A DNA stretch of 64,000 bases from Brachypodium distachyon. Lineage: Eukaryota; Streptophyta; Magnoliopsida; Poales; Poaceae. Below are positions 10,926-21,462 of this stretch, piece by piece. Position 1 is the stretch's first letter. Each line of letters opens with the position of its first letter. The position numbers were made by a program, and so were the translations under genes. A model generated the notes under the pieces. The model saw only the letters and a list, made by a program, of their open reading frames with translations. It had not been told where the DNA came from and made no database searches. The stretch spans positions 25,472,501 through 25,536,500 of the forward strand of contig NC_016132.3 of the NCBI RefSeq assembly GCF_000005505.3. Reading direction: 5' to 3'.

Positions 10926-12480
10926 GGGCACTTATTTGCACTTAGTGATATTTGAGGCTTAGTTCTATTTCTCCATATTCAACTTTATTCGAAATCTCTT
11001 TCTGATTGCACAAATGGAATGTCAATGAAAAGTTAGGAGCACCCCTGAAATTTCAAATTCATCGGAAAAGGTTGACTTTCGTTGACCTTCTGAAACTTGG
11101 TACCTTTTGAGCCTTAAGCACTACAAAATGTGTCATTTTGGAGGAACCTTCGAAAACTAACCTGCCCCAAATCAATTTCTGATTGCACAAATAGAATGGA
11201 CATGAAAAGTTAAGAGCACCCCTGAAATTTCAAATCCATTGGAGAAAGTTGACTTTTGTTGACCATGATTTAAATCCATTCAAATCCTTTCATATCTTGA
11301 AAAGTCTAATGTTTCTTTCACTTTTTCTTGCATGAGTTGGGTAGTAACCGTGTGTACATACTTATGATAGCTGTTTCCTAACTTGAAAACCAATATTTGG
11401 TATCGTTTTGGGCCATCACATCAAATTTAAATGAATTTGAAATTCAAAAAAAAAGGAAAACACCTTCAAATTGAAAATGCTTTTGCATGCATGCATCACA
11501 TACCAAATGTGGCTAGTGCACCAAATTTCACAAGATTTGGAGAAAGTTATGAAATCAAAATCTCAAAAAGTGTTCGTATCTCCAATATCTCTCTGAGGTG
11601 TTGGCTTGTGGTAGTTTGTACATGAAGTACATTGTGACATTTAGATTGTTCTGATTTTTTTATGTGATGAATACATCACCAAATGTTGGCACACGCAAAA
11701 AAACATAATTTTCTAACAAGTATATCATATTTTTAACATTATTTTAATTTCGGCTTAACTATGAATTACACTATTCAAGGTATAAAACATTTAATTTTTA
11801 TTGGAACCAATGTATTTCAATTGTATTAGGTTACAATGAGTTCAATGGACCGGTCTTACATTACTATCTGATGGAAAATGTATTGAAAAAATGGATTTTT
11901 TCATTTACCGCCGAAAATTGCTAAAAATCGAAAATAAGTACGAAATAAAGTAAGTTTGCTCCACAAAATCTGAATTTATTTGAGAACAACTATTAACATA
12001 TGAGGAGACCACACAAAAATTGACATATCTTAAAAACATCAAATTGGTATCTTTTTTGCCGAAATACATCAAATTTAAACCAACATTTTCACCTGTCTAT
12101 CAGTGGCGGTCAACAAGTTCAGCGACACTAATGCGCCAACACCACTGGCAGTCGTGATTTTCCCACCCTACACGGATAAAAACAATCCGTCCCTTTACCT
12201 GACAAGATACCACATGTACCCCACTGGTCAAGACCCTCTCTCTATCCTGTGTGACCCGAGTTCGATCCCCGCCCGCGATTAAAAATTGGGCCAGTCGCCT
12301 CTCCATTCGTGCGCTGGTCCAGGGGCAATTTTTTTTCCTTTCCTTAGTCTTTTTTAACAAGCTTTGAACAAAGAAGTCAACCCCTCTTCTTCTCGGGCCC
12401 GCCACCTTCTCCCATGCGCCCCCATCCCCGACCTCACCCTCATCCCCCAAAATTCCCCATTCTAAACCCTAGCTTTCATT
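10926..12480. other. AT-rich interior of the MULE with a 177-bp-period duplication
   Basis: No gene was seen. A segment beginning TCTGATTGCACAAATGGAATG at 11001 recurs at 11178, and about 90 bp of each copy is alike. The rest is low-GC sequence. From 12100 the GC content rises into a region that looks like the 5' leader of the next reading frame (CCCCAAAATTCCCC, AAACCCTAGC). Confidence 0.5.
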
Positions 12481-12513
12481 TCCGTTGAGCTTGCCAACCA
12501 ACGGCCGAAAGCC

Positions 12514-13196
12514 ATGCCGCTCCCGTCCATGCCTTGGCTCCGCCTTCTCGTTGTCGCCCCCAACACGCACTCCGTTTGTACCCTCGCATTGCTGTCCTTG
12601 CGCCGCCTCTTTCGCGCCCCATTGCGGCGGAATCAGAGCTCCGTGGCCGCGACTTGGCTACTCTGGTGCGCGGGCCCCTCGCGACGGTCGATCTCCGCGC
12701 AGCTCAGCAAGGGCGACGGTTCTACCTCGACCACGCCGCCATCAACCAAGCTACCACCATCATCGAGCACGCCAAGGCCGTCATCGAGCTAGCCACCGAC
12801 ACGAAGCCCCTATCAGGTACCTCAACGACGAAGCTCGGCCTAGCAGTCGTGCTCAACATCGGGGGCTCCCCTGTCCGGGTGGAAACCCCTAGCTCCCCTT
12901 TGGTTGTCACCGTCGCCACTGCGGCACTGTCTGTGGCGCTAAGCTACAATGCAATTCGGTGTGCCCCAACAAGCTTGCACGTGGGCGTCTCTCTGGGCGG
13001 CACTTTGTACTTGCAAGTGGATTCCTCAAGTTTTGCCATTTCGCAAGCCGCTTGTCTCTCTACCGACGAGCGCATCGCCGTGTACGCTAATGTCAATGGA
13101 CGCCGTCCGTCTGGCCTACATTGGACGTCCCATACATCACCAACGATCTATCTTGCACGGGAGCTGTTGCTGGTGCGACGGTATTCATGGTACTAG
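12514..13196 (+). pseudogene. Unrecognised GC-rich reading frame inside the MULE
   Basis: An ATG at 12514 opens a short frame. After a shift to another frame at about 12560-12600, an open stretch of roughly 200 codons runs to 13196 (SPLVVTVATAALSVALSYNA, STDERIAVYANVNGRRPSGL). The longer frame contains no Met of its own, so either one frameshift separates it from its start or it is not translated. A leader-like ACCCTAGC lies just upstream. It could be a third MULE-borne gene or a captured host fragment. The product is unknown. Confidence 0.3.
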
Positions 13197-13633
13197 GAGG
13201 GGGCATCACCTGGTATAGCGGCAGCAACTAGGGACGAAGATGGAGACAGGGGCGGGGTACAAGCGTCGACGAACGTCTTATCTTTAATTAGCAACTGGTC
13301 CAGTGTAGTAGCTCTTAACCCTTATATATTCGGTAGCCCCTGTATATTTTGGTTTGTATTCAAACTAAAAAACTCCAAATGGTACAATGTTAGTACAATG
13401 CTACGCTATGTTAACCCTGTTTGCTCCCCTGTATTTGCCCGTATTTGCAACGATGCAGTTTCTCCAGTCATGCCATTTCAAATGTTTCATGCATACAAAC
13501 AACAAACATTACACTCTCATGCATACAACGAACGAACAAAACAGTCTCATGCATATGGTCATGCAGACCAGGAGCAAACAAAGTTAAAGTGCCCTGTGAC
13601 AGGGACCACTGAGGGACCACTCATTACAATAAG

Positions 13634-14238
13634 CTACATCTTCTCGAAGAGGCAAAACAACACAGCACATAGAGTTATGGCAACACTAAAGCGTGCCACG
13701 GCAAACACTTTCACATCTTCCATCTTCTTCTTGCCTTCTAGCACCTCACACATCAAGGCTTCATTCTCCTTTTTCCCTTCAACAATCTTGGTTTCTAACT
13801 CCTCTACCAATTGGTCCTGGAAAGCTAACTCAAATTCATGATTTATCATCGCTTCATAAAACTTTTTGCTCATCGTCTCTTCTTCTATCACCATTGATTT
13901 CAGCAAGCGAGTCTCCTTCATCAATACAGCATTCTGGCCCTCTTCTTCCACATTCTGTCTATGCTAAAGAGGGGCTCGCTCCTCTTCATCATCAAACTCA
14001 TGCTCCACAAGGTAGTCCGGGTCGAAGTAGCCCAAATTGTGATACATACAATTCCAATACTACTACATGAGCTCACGGACATACACAAAACGACCAAACA
14101 AAATCGAATCGACAAATTGTTGCAAATTGAATTGATTCACCTTGTCCACACTGCCATTTGAGCTACTCCCAACCGAATCCAGGAGCCAGGACATCCTAGA
14201 TTCGCCACCGTCGTTCGTAAATCCGCTTCGCCCCATCT
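13634..14238 (-). pseudogene. Second MULE gene: coiled-coil protein with C-terminal membrane segment, broken
   Basis: Read on the minus strand, a leader with a possible intron (GTAAGC near 14376 to TTGCAG near 14243) precedes ATG GGG CGA at about 14238. The protein starts MGRSGFTNDGGESRMSWLLD and stops at a TAG near 14070. In another frame the sequence resumes YHNLGYFDPDYLVEHEFDDE, meets a TAG at 13964-13966, and continues as a Glu/Lys-rich helix. It ends with a hydrophobic segment (FAVARFSVAITLCAVLFCLF) and stop at 13634. A coiled coil ending in a C-terminal membrane anchor recalls plant GRF-zinc-finger-type proteins, but no zinc finger is present. The gene points away from the right inverted repeat, in the position of mudrB in MuDR. 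Similarity to mudrB was not shown. Confidence 0.45.
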
Positions 14239-14573
14239 TTCTGCAAGGCACTCGAGCTCAATTTTGGTTTCGGACCGACCTAGGGTTCCTGCCAAATCCT
14301 AAATTTGGGGGAAATTGGAATCCTGAATGCCTAATTTCAGGGTCCAATACGGGGCTGGCAGGGGCTAGACATGCTTACCTCGAGTGTGGCGACACTGGAG
14401 AGCTGCGGCGGCCACCGTGCGGAGCGGCGGCGGCGACCCTGGTTCGGTTGCGCCGGCGTGCGGATGGGAAGCGGCCGACGCGGTTCGATCGGGTGCGTCG
14501 ATGCGAAGCGGCGGCGGCAGGGACCGTGGGGAGCGGCGGTAGCGGCCGGCGGGAGCGGCGGCGGCGAGCTTCT

Positions 14574-15839
14574 TGAAAGGGCATTTCTCTTCTAAGTGGT
14601 TTTGGTGGTGATGACAACGTGTTTTGTTATCTAATCTTGTGCTAAGCATTTCAGGGTTTATAAAGAACTCGACACAAGATGAATTGTGGACCCTCAAAAA
14701 GGAAAGAAGCGTAGTGGTGTTTAGCGGCTTTTTCGGTTGATTTGAGTCGTAGGACATCCGTACTATTAATAGGGATCCACAAGGGAAGGTAACGGGTGAA
14801 TCAATTTCACGTACACATCTACACCAAATTGCACCCACTAAAAGGCCTACCCAAAAAGGTGAGAGAAGAAAACATTTTTCTGGGTGTGTTTCTGGCATCA
14901 TTGTTTCCAGGCGACGGAAGTTCCGGGTGAACTTCCGCTCGAACCTCCGGGTGCTCTCTGTTAGTCCTAGGGGAATATGCAGAACTTCCGGTGAATATTC
15001 AGAACTTCCAGTCAGCCGGAAGTTCCGGCTATCCAGCGCCTATCCCGACCAATGCATAACGGCTCGATTTTTTGGAACCCACTTATATACCCCTTCGTCC
15101 CCAACGAGCCAAATGACCGAGCAAGCAACCAAGAACAACACCTCTCACCTCAAGAACACCTCAATCTTAAATCTTCAAGATCTCCCTCCCTAGCCACTCA
15201 TAACTCTTGATTCTTTGAGGATTGGAGGAGAAGATCTTGATCTAGGGTTTAACCAAGTCAAAAAGTTGATTCCCCTTATTTTCTTTGTGGATTTCGTTTC
15301 TCTTGGGTTGTTGGGAACCCTAGATGGAAGCGGTCACCTCGAGCTCTCCCTTGGTGATTGAGGAGCTCGGGGCTTGGATTGGGAGCCTCCGATTGAGTTG
15401 TGGAGTTTGCCCTGGTCAAGTTTGTAAGGGTTCGGCGTTCGCCCTTAAGGAAGCCATTAGTGGAACTCACCTCACCTTTGTGGTGTTGTGAGAGCTCAAC
15501 TCACCTTTGTGGTGTGGTGAGTTGGAGAACAGAGTGAGCCTTCGTGGTGTCTCTACCTTTGTGGTAGAGCACTCCTCCAAACGGAGACGTACACCGATCC
15601 CAATAGGTGGAACTCCGGTGAAATCTTCGTCTCCGCCTGTGGTATCATTTCCCCCTTACATTCTTGCTATTTATTGTTGCTTCGGCTATTGCATTTCATT
15701 CTAGGGTTGCATTCACTTTAGAGAATTTAGTAAACCCTAAGATTAAGTGTTTGTATCTTTCAAGAAAAGAAAAAGAAAAGCTAAAATTTGTTAGTCGCCT
15801 ATTCACCGCCCCCCTCTAGTCGACCATACCGATCTTTTA
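14574..15839 (+). repeat. 5' LTR of the copia element (1266 bp)
   Basis: It begins TG and ends CTTTTA, where the right copy has CTTTCA. Its part 15323-15839 aligns base for base in length with the right LTR remnant 18850-19366 (517 bp each). It contains several short GGAAGTTCCGG-type repeats at 14910-15030. Confidence 0.82.
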
Positions 15840-15841
15840 AT

Positions 15842-15854
15842 TGGTATCAGAGCC
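15842..15854 (+). other. Primer-binding site of the copia element
   Basis: TGGTATCAGAGCC is complementary to the 3' end of initiator tRNA-Met. It lies two bases after the LTR end. Confidence 0.85.
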
Positions 15855-15890
15855 TCGTCTCTTAATTAGGGCTTTACCGCTCTTAAGAGT

Positions 15891-18852
15891 ATGGCCGGCG
15901 ATGATGGGGAACCCACCGTGAAACCCCAAGAAACCGAGGTGATAGATGATAATGCTCCACTAACTTTTAAATCCATCAAATTGCTTTTGGATAGCATGCA
16001 AAAATTTATTCTAGGTAGTGTGGACAAAAAGATTAGTGAGCACCTACCTAACAAAGCCTCTTCTTCTTCTACCGAGCCCTTCCATGCCAAAGCCACCAAG
16101 TGCGGTGGATTTGACTAAGAAAGATTCGGATGCCGAAGCCCGTAACAAGGCTAAGGCTATCGAAAAGAGTGCTACCAAATCCCATGGTAGGGGTGGCTAT
16201 GGGTTGTATAGTGAGGTGACTCCACCACCTCAATATAATCATCGCCACCATAATTTGCCACCTATGTATAACCAAGGTGAACCCCCCATGCTAACCTCTA
16301 CTAATTACGTTTATTGGTTTCATTCCATGAGGACTCACTTCAAGAGCACATCAACGAAGTTGTGGAGAATTGTTGATGAAGGTTACTTTGTTTATGATCC
16401 AAAGAACATGTCGCCACGAGAGTATGTGGACAATCAACTCAATGAGCATGTCATTGGAATACTCCTAAAGGCTCAACCCTTGGAGTATAGAACATTTGTT
16501 CATGGTGTTGATTCCGCTAGAGATGCTTGGAAGCTCATTAGTGATCACTTTGACAACAATGAGAGTGTCAAAAAGTCAAAGTTTGAAGTGGTCATCAACG
16601 AATAGAATTTTTTTTTCATGAAGGATGGAGAGGTTCCGGATGAGCTATGTAGGAGAATCATCACTCTTGGAGCCAAAATGAAGGACCATGGAAGTCGTGA
16701 CATCAATGATGAATGGCTCAAGCGTCTATTCATAGAAGCCATCTCCCCACACCGAGAGGTTCATGACGCAATGATTAGGCAAAGAAATGACTACTATAGC
16801 TTGATTCCAAGTCAAGTGATGGAAGAGTTTGTGGCTATGGATATTCTAAAGAAGACCTCCGAGGACAACCTCCTTCGTGCCCAGTTTCTCTCACAAAGAT
16901 CAAACCTTGCTTTGAAGGCCAACGTGACTCCCACCTCAACTCCATGTGAAGCACCCCAACAAGAAGAGGTTGAGATCACGGAAGAAAATTGCAATTATGA
17001 GGTTAGTGATCATATGGCTCTTGCGGCTCAAGCTTTTTGGAAGAACAAGAAGTTTGTCAAGACCAACACCTTCAACCCCAACAACTTCTACAACAACAAG
17101 TGAGCTTCAAGCTCCAAGCCCAAAGGTCAAAGATCTCGTAAATGTTATAATTGTGGTAACAATGACCATTTTGTTGCAGAGTGTATTTATGAGAAGAGGG
17201 AGGAGAATGGTGGTCACCTTATCCTAAAGGGGAATACCAAGCCCTCCTTCCACAAGAAACCAATGAAGAAGAGCCAACCAAGAATGCTTCTTGTTCAAGA
17301 AGAATATACTTTGGGTGACGGAGATGATGATGAGGAAGAGTTCATGGAGAAGGCAAACATTGCAATAGCTCCTTCACTTCCATCTCTCTTCGACTCCCCC
17401 AATGAGAACAAGAACCACTCACCCAAGTGCCTCATGGCCAAGACCTCTTCGGTAATCCCTCCTCCCACCAAGCATGTCATTCCTAAGAGTTTATCTCTAT
17501 TTGATTGTGTGGAGGAGAGTAGTGTTGTTAATCATAACATGAATGCGTTCGAGATCTTCATGACAAGCTTTGAAGGTGAGACCAAAAAGAGGTTTGAGAA
17601 CGTCTTGGAAAAACTAGGTGAAGCTCAAGCTATTATTGAAGAACATGATGAGCTAATGGATGAAAAGGTAAGACTTGAGTGCGTTGCCGCTCATGAGATT
17701 GTGGAGCTTAATGAAGCTCTTGAGGAAGAACAAGCAAATAGGGAAGCAAATTGAGGAGTCGCTTTCTAAGGAACTTGCTAAAGTTAAAGATTCATATGAT
17801 AATGCTATTTCCCTTGCTAATGAGTACTTGGGCAGGATATGTGAAGTTGAGAATGGTCATAGGAACCTCCTTGAGGACTTTGACAAACTTGGAAAGGATC
17901 ACAAGTCTTTGACAAGTGAGTACAAGTCTCTCAAAGAGTCTTGTGATCATCTTCTATATTCTCTTGTTAAAGAATTAATTTCTAATGATAAAGATACTTC
18001 AATTAACCCTTGTTGTAAGCATACATCTATGATTGAGGAGAATGCTAGGTTGAAGGCTCAACTTGAAAAGGTCCTAGCCACTTTCTTCCAAGGGAAGAAA
18101 AACCTTTATGATCTTTTGAATAATCATAGAAAAACTTTTGAATTGGAGGGAATTGGGTACAACCCCAATGAGAAGAGCAACAACAACAAGAAGGCCAAGA
18201 CTTCTCTCCACACTAATGCTTATTTTGTGAAGGAAGAGGAGGCGGCAAAGGAGAAGCCAAAGAACAAGAAGGGTGGCAAGGCCACCTATGATAATAGTGT
18301 CGGGGATTTCAATCCCTCATATGTTCTTTGTCGTACTAATGATATTTATGCCAAATTTGTTGGTTCTCCTTATGAATATGTTCATTGGTCTATTTGGGTT
18401 CCTAAGACCCTTGTTGCTAACGCTAAAGGATCCATTCAAAGATGGGTACCTAAAACCAAAGCTTAAACTTGTAGGAGGTTGCTTCCGGTGGATCTTCATG
18501 GATAGTGGATAGTGGATGCACTAATCATATGACCGGAAGCAAAGAATTGCTTGTGGACGCCAAAATGAGTACATCAAGGCCCAAGCAAGTTACTTTTGGA
18601 GATTCCTCACAATCAACGGTATTGGGACTAGGCAAGGTTGTCATCTCTTCGGATACATCCATTGAGAATGTCATGCTTGTTGAGTCACTTTCATACAATT
18701 TACTTTCGGTACTTCAACTTGCACATATGGGTTTTTATTCCTTCTTTGGCACAACTAGTGTGACCCTTTTGTGGAGCAAGACTCTTAAAGTAGCATTTGT
18801 TGGATATGTGGAAAATGTTCTCTATGTGGTAGATTTCGGTAAGAAAACCTAG
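15891..18852 (+). pseudogene. Copia gag-protease polyprotein, broken and truncated
   Basis: The frame starts MAGDDGEPTVKPQETEV at 15891 and shifts near 16090. It then gives a copia-type gag (SARDAWKLISDHFDNNESVK; PDELCRRIITLGAKM), stops at about 16603 and 17101, a CCHC zinc knuckle (CYNCGNNDHFVAEC, near 17140-17180), and an acidic coiled-coil region broken by a frameshift near 17745. After a stop at 18466 comes the aspartic protease start MDSGCTNHMTG at 18505, with the catalytic DSG. The frame ends in GKKT where the deletion joins the LTR. Integrase and reverse transcriptase are missing. Confidence 0.82.
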
Positions 18853-19366
18853 ACGGAAGCGTTCACCTCGAGTTCTCCCTTGGTGATTGAGGAGCTCGGG
18901 GCTTGGATTGGGAGCCTCCGATTGAGTTCTGGAGTTTGCCCCGATCAAGTTTGTAAGGGTTCGGCGTTCGCCCTCAAGGAAGCCATTAGTAGAACTCACC
19001 TTTGTGGTGTTGTGAGAGCTCATCCCACCTTTGTGGTGTGGTGAGTTGGAGAATAGAGTGAACCTTCGTGGCGTCTCTACCTTTGCGGTTGAGCACTCCT
19101 CCAAACGGAAACGTACACCGATCCCAATAGGTGGAACTCCGATGAAATCTTCGTCTCCACATGTGGTATCATTTCCCCTTACATTCTTGCTATTTATTGT
19201 TACTTCGGCTATTGCATTTCATTCTAGGGTTGCATTCACTTTAGAGAATCTAGTAAACCCTAGGATTAAGTGTTTGTATCTTTCAAGAAAAGAAAAAGAA
19301 AAGCTAAAATTTGTTAGTCTCCTATTCACCCCCCCCCCCACTCTAGTCGACCATACCGATCTTTCA
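18850..19366 (+). repeat. 3' LTR remnant of the copia element
   Basis: It matches the last 517 bp of the 5' LTR. The left edge is the deletion junction. Both parent sequences share CCTAGA-GGAAGCG around the joint, so microhomology-mediated deletion is likely. A C-run at 19330-19339 has expanded relative to the left copy. Confidence 0.82.
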
Positions 19367-19436
19367 CTTCTTCAGTGGGTGTCGGGGGCAAATTACCCAG
19401 TGTCCTGGTCAGGCTCGCGAGTTTGATTGGATAAGG

Positions 19437-19664
19437 ATGATCCGACGTGGCAATTTTGTGGGACCCACGTGGTCTGGTCTTAAGCTAAGACAAGGACGCT
19501 TAGAGCCGGCCCCACTTGCCAGTTTCCCACATTTTGCAGTTCCACCGCTCCGGTTCGGTTCTGGTGAATGGCTCCCGTCCGCACGGTCTGATGAGCAAAG
19601 CTTCGTTCACGTGGTCGCTTTTGTGTTTGAAATCGTTCGTGAGCTCGGTATGAGCCATTAGCCC
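19437..19664 (-). repeat. Right terminal inverted repeat of the MULE
   Basis: It is the inverse partner of 6922-7190. It is about 40 bp shorter because the left copy has an internal insertion. The copia element at 14574-19366 lies just inside it. Confidence 0.85.
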
Positions 19665-19778
19665 ACACGAGCAACGAGCCGACGACACGTACGCGACGAA
19701 CCGTCTTACCACCAGCTCACTGACAAGTCGGCCAATCGAGCCAGGAATCCGCGCGAGGAAAGTCGCAGGGCGGTGAGG

Positions 19779-20079
19779 CTAGTCATAGCGGGGAGTAACA
19801 TAAACTATTAACATGGATATAACTGGTCAAAAAAAACTAGTAACATGAATTTGTTACTAGTCTATGTTACTATTTCAATAGTGGGTAGTAACATATTAGT
19901 GGTAACATAGAAACCTCATTTATTAGCTTTATAAACTAATTCTATCTTGGGAAATATGATGTGATGATAACCTATCTAGTTACCCCGACCCTCTCTTTCC
20001 TCATTAATAACATGACACATCATCAAAATTGCTTAGTTGGCACTTTAGTTACCAGCTTTGTTACTCCCACTATGACTAG
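19779..20079. mobile_element. 301-bp miniature inverted-repeat element, class not assigned
   Basis: The ends are inverted repeats of about 20 bp (CTAGTCATAGCGGGGAGTAAC on the left, CTAGTCATAGTGGGAGTAAC on the other strand at the right). The interior is AT-rich with repeated GTAACAT motifs and no coding capacity. I could not find a clear target duplication, so the superfamily is open. Confidence 0.7.
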
Positions 20080-20218
20080 TTTGAGAGTGCGGGGATTCTA
20101 CCCAAACGTAGAGATTGGAGGGATAGGCTGATCTAACCGTTAGATTTTAACGGCCTTTGGCTTTGCGCAAGCAGGAGAATGGGCCGGCCGCCTACTTAAT
20201 GTTCAAGTACCGCTTCTC

Positions 20219-20680
20219 AAAAAGAATTTGGTCGGCAATTCAAGATTGGCTTGGTCCGAAGAAATTTCACCCTCACCTTTGGGATGGCACAACCTCACAA
20301 CCTCGGTGAAGGATTGGTGGACGATCATCGTCTTAGATCGAGATGTTGAGCTTTGGAATGAGTGGAATGCTAGGATGTTTAGGAACATGGCCACCCTACG
20401 ATCTATCATCATCAACAGAATGAAGGTAGAAACGGCTAATTGGCATCTCGCGGCCAAAAACCTCGGGGAATATTTGGTCGAGAGAGTATGCCTTCATGTT
20501 GTTGTTGCTTTGTTTTGTACTACCTCCGTACATGTATCTAGACACTTTTTGAAAATAGATACATCCATGTTTGAGCAAATTTGAGACAAGAATTATGAAA
20601 CGGAGGGAGTACATACGTGTTGTAAACCTCCTTCTTAATTAATGAAATGAGACAAAACTTTTTCCTCCGTTTCGAAAAAA
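20219..20680 (+). mobile_element. LINE 3' fragment interrupted by a Stowaway element
   Basis: At 20228-20510 the frame reads the last part of a plant LINE ORF2 (ELWNEWNARMFRNMATLRSI, NRMKVETANWHLAAKN), a stretch common at the end of such proteins. The 3' UTR (TTGTAAACCTCC..., TTAATTAATGAAATGAGACA) resumes after the Stowaway at 20519-20611. It ends near 20680 in TTTCGAAAAAATAAA. The 5' part is missing. Confidence 0.75.
20519..20611. mobile_element. Stowaway miniature element (nested in the LINE)
   Basis: The right end is CGGAGGGAGTA and the left end TACTACCTCCGTA, with TA flanks. The interior has the familiar pair GTATCTAGACACTTTTT and ATAGATACATCCATGTTTG. It splits a LINE 3' UTR, so it inserted after the LINE. 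Confidence 0.82.
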
Positions 20681-21169
20681 TAAATCCACATACATCTCTT
20701 GTGACATCCAGACAGTTTCGACCCATATTAAAACAATTTGCTACATTCTACTTTTCAACAGAAACTTTGTGACATTTTTGCCACATTTTATTTTGCCCGA
20801 CAAACTGGACTCACCACTGCTACGTACAAAATACATTACAGCTGATCGGTCAGCACTGACGTGTCATATAAATGATGTCAATGATCATCATCCTCGGCAG
20901 ACCCATGACGTCGGTGGTAATTTTCAGATCACACTTCGATGAAACAACCAGTGATGGGTGCCTAGTGCACTAATCAGTACTGTGGGTAGCCAATAGTTTT
21001 GTGTCACATTTGACTGGAATGGAGCTTAAGCGATTTTCCATTGGCGGGAAACAAGAAGTGACCATCATTGCACACTGAGTGTTCACGCAGTGACAAGAAA
21101 CATTTTGGCCAATCAAACACCCTTGAAGGGCCTATTGAATCCACCCGTCAATGAATTGCTTTGGAGTTA
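20681..21169. other. Intergenic, no gene seen
   Basis: No coding or RNA feature was recognised. Confidence 0.45.
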
Positions 21170-21460
21170 CTCCCTCTGTCCAGAAATAAGTGGATGTTTA
21201 GCTTTAAAATTTGTCCACAAAAGAGTCTGATTGTCTCGTTCCAAAGCACTTTAAAATAAGAAAAAATGGTTCTATCTCATCACTCAGAAATCAAACCCAA
21301 TAACATTTCTCTTCATTTTCTACATACACTTAGTTCATTGTAGGTGGGAGAATTAAAGAGGAGATAGATGATGGTTGACACCTCTCCAATGCACTTTCTA
21401 CCTCACTCCATAATTTTTCTTAAAATTCATATATGTCCACTTATTTGTGGATGAAGGGAC
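21170..21460. mobile_element. Stowaway-like miniature element, 291 bp
   Basis: The left end CTCCCTCTGTCCAGAAATAAG pairs with the right end CACTTATTTGTGGATGAAGGGA. TA lies on both sides (21168-21169 and 21461-21462). Confidence 0.75.
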
Positions 21461-21462
21461 TA

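Larger units (their letters stand above)
14574..19366 (+). mobile_element. Internally deleted Ty1/copia element (Sirevirus/Maximus-like) nested in the MULE
   Basis: The 5' LTR starts TGAAAGGGCATTTC at 14574. The 3' LTR ends CTTTCA at 19366. Both sides carry the 5-bp target duplication CTTCT (14569-14573 and 19367-19371). A primer-binding site TGGTATCAGAGCC follows the left LTR at 15842. The internal region holds gag, a zinc knuckle, a long coiled-coil region and the start of protease. It then jumps directly into the middle of the right LTR at about 18850. Integrase, reverse transcriptase, RNase H and the first ~750 bp of the 3' LTR are deleted. A long coiled-coil region after the zinc knuckle is known from Sirevirus/Maximus lineages. 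The lineage call is inference. Confidence 0.85.
6922..19664. mobile_element. Complete-length Mutator-like element (MULE), 12.7 kb, with nested copia element
   Basis: Long terminal inverted repeats begin GGGCTAAcGGCTCATACCG at 6922 and, on the other strand, GGGCTAAtGGCTCATACCG at 19664. They stay similar for about 230-270 bp. Directly outside them are 9-bp direct repeats, 6913-6921 ACACAAGCA and 19665-19673 ACACGAGCA (8 of 9 identical), the length typical of Mutator. Inside are a mudrA-type transposase pseudogene reading inward from the left and a second gene reading inward from the right. That is the two-gene convergent layout known from MuDR. Without the 4.8-kb copia insertion the element would be about 7.9 kb. 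Both genes are broken, so it is not autonomous now. Confidence 0.88.

Noticed and set aside
12200..12330. A tRNA-like B box (GAGTTCGATCCCC) suggesting a SINE or tRNA gene
   Set aside because: No acceptable A box or cloverleaf could be drawn around it, and there is no A-tail or target duplication.
14142..14576. Plus-strand frame of 144 codons opposite the second MULE gene
   Set aside because: It is a shadow of the GC-rich leader, and it runs across the putative intron of the minus-strand gene and into the copia LTR start.
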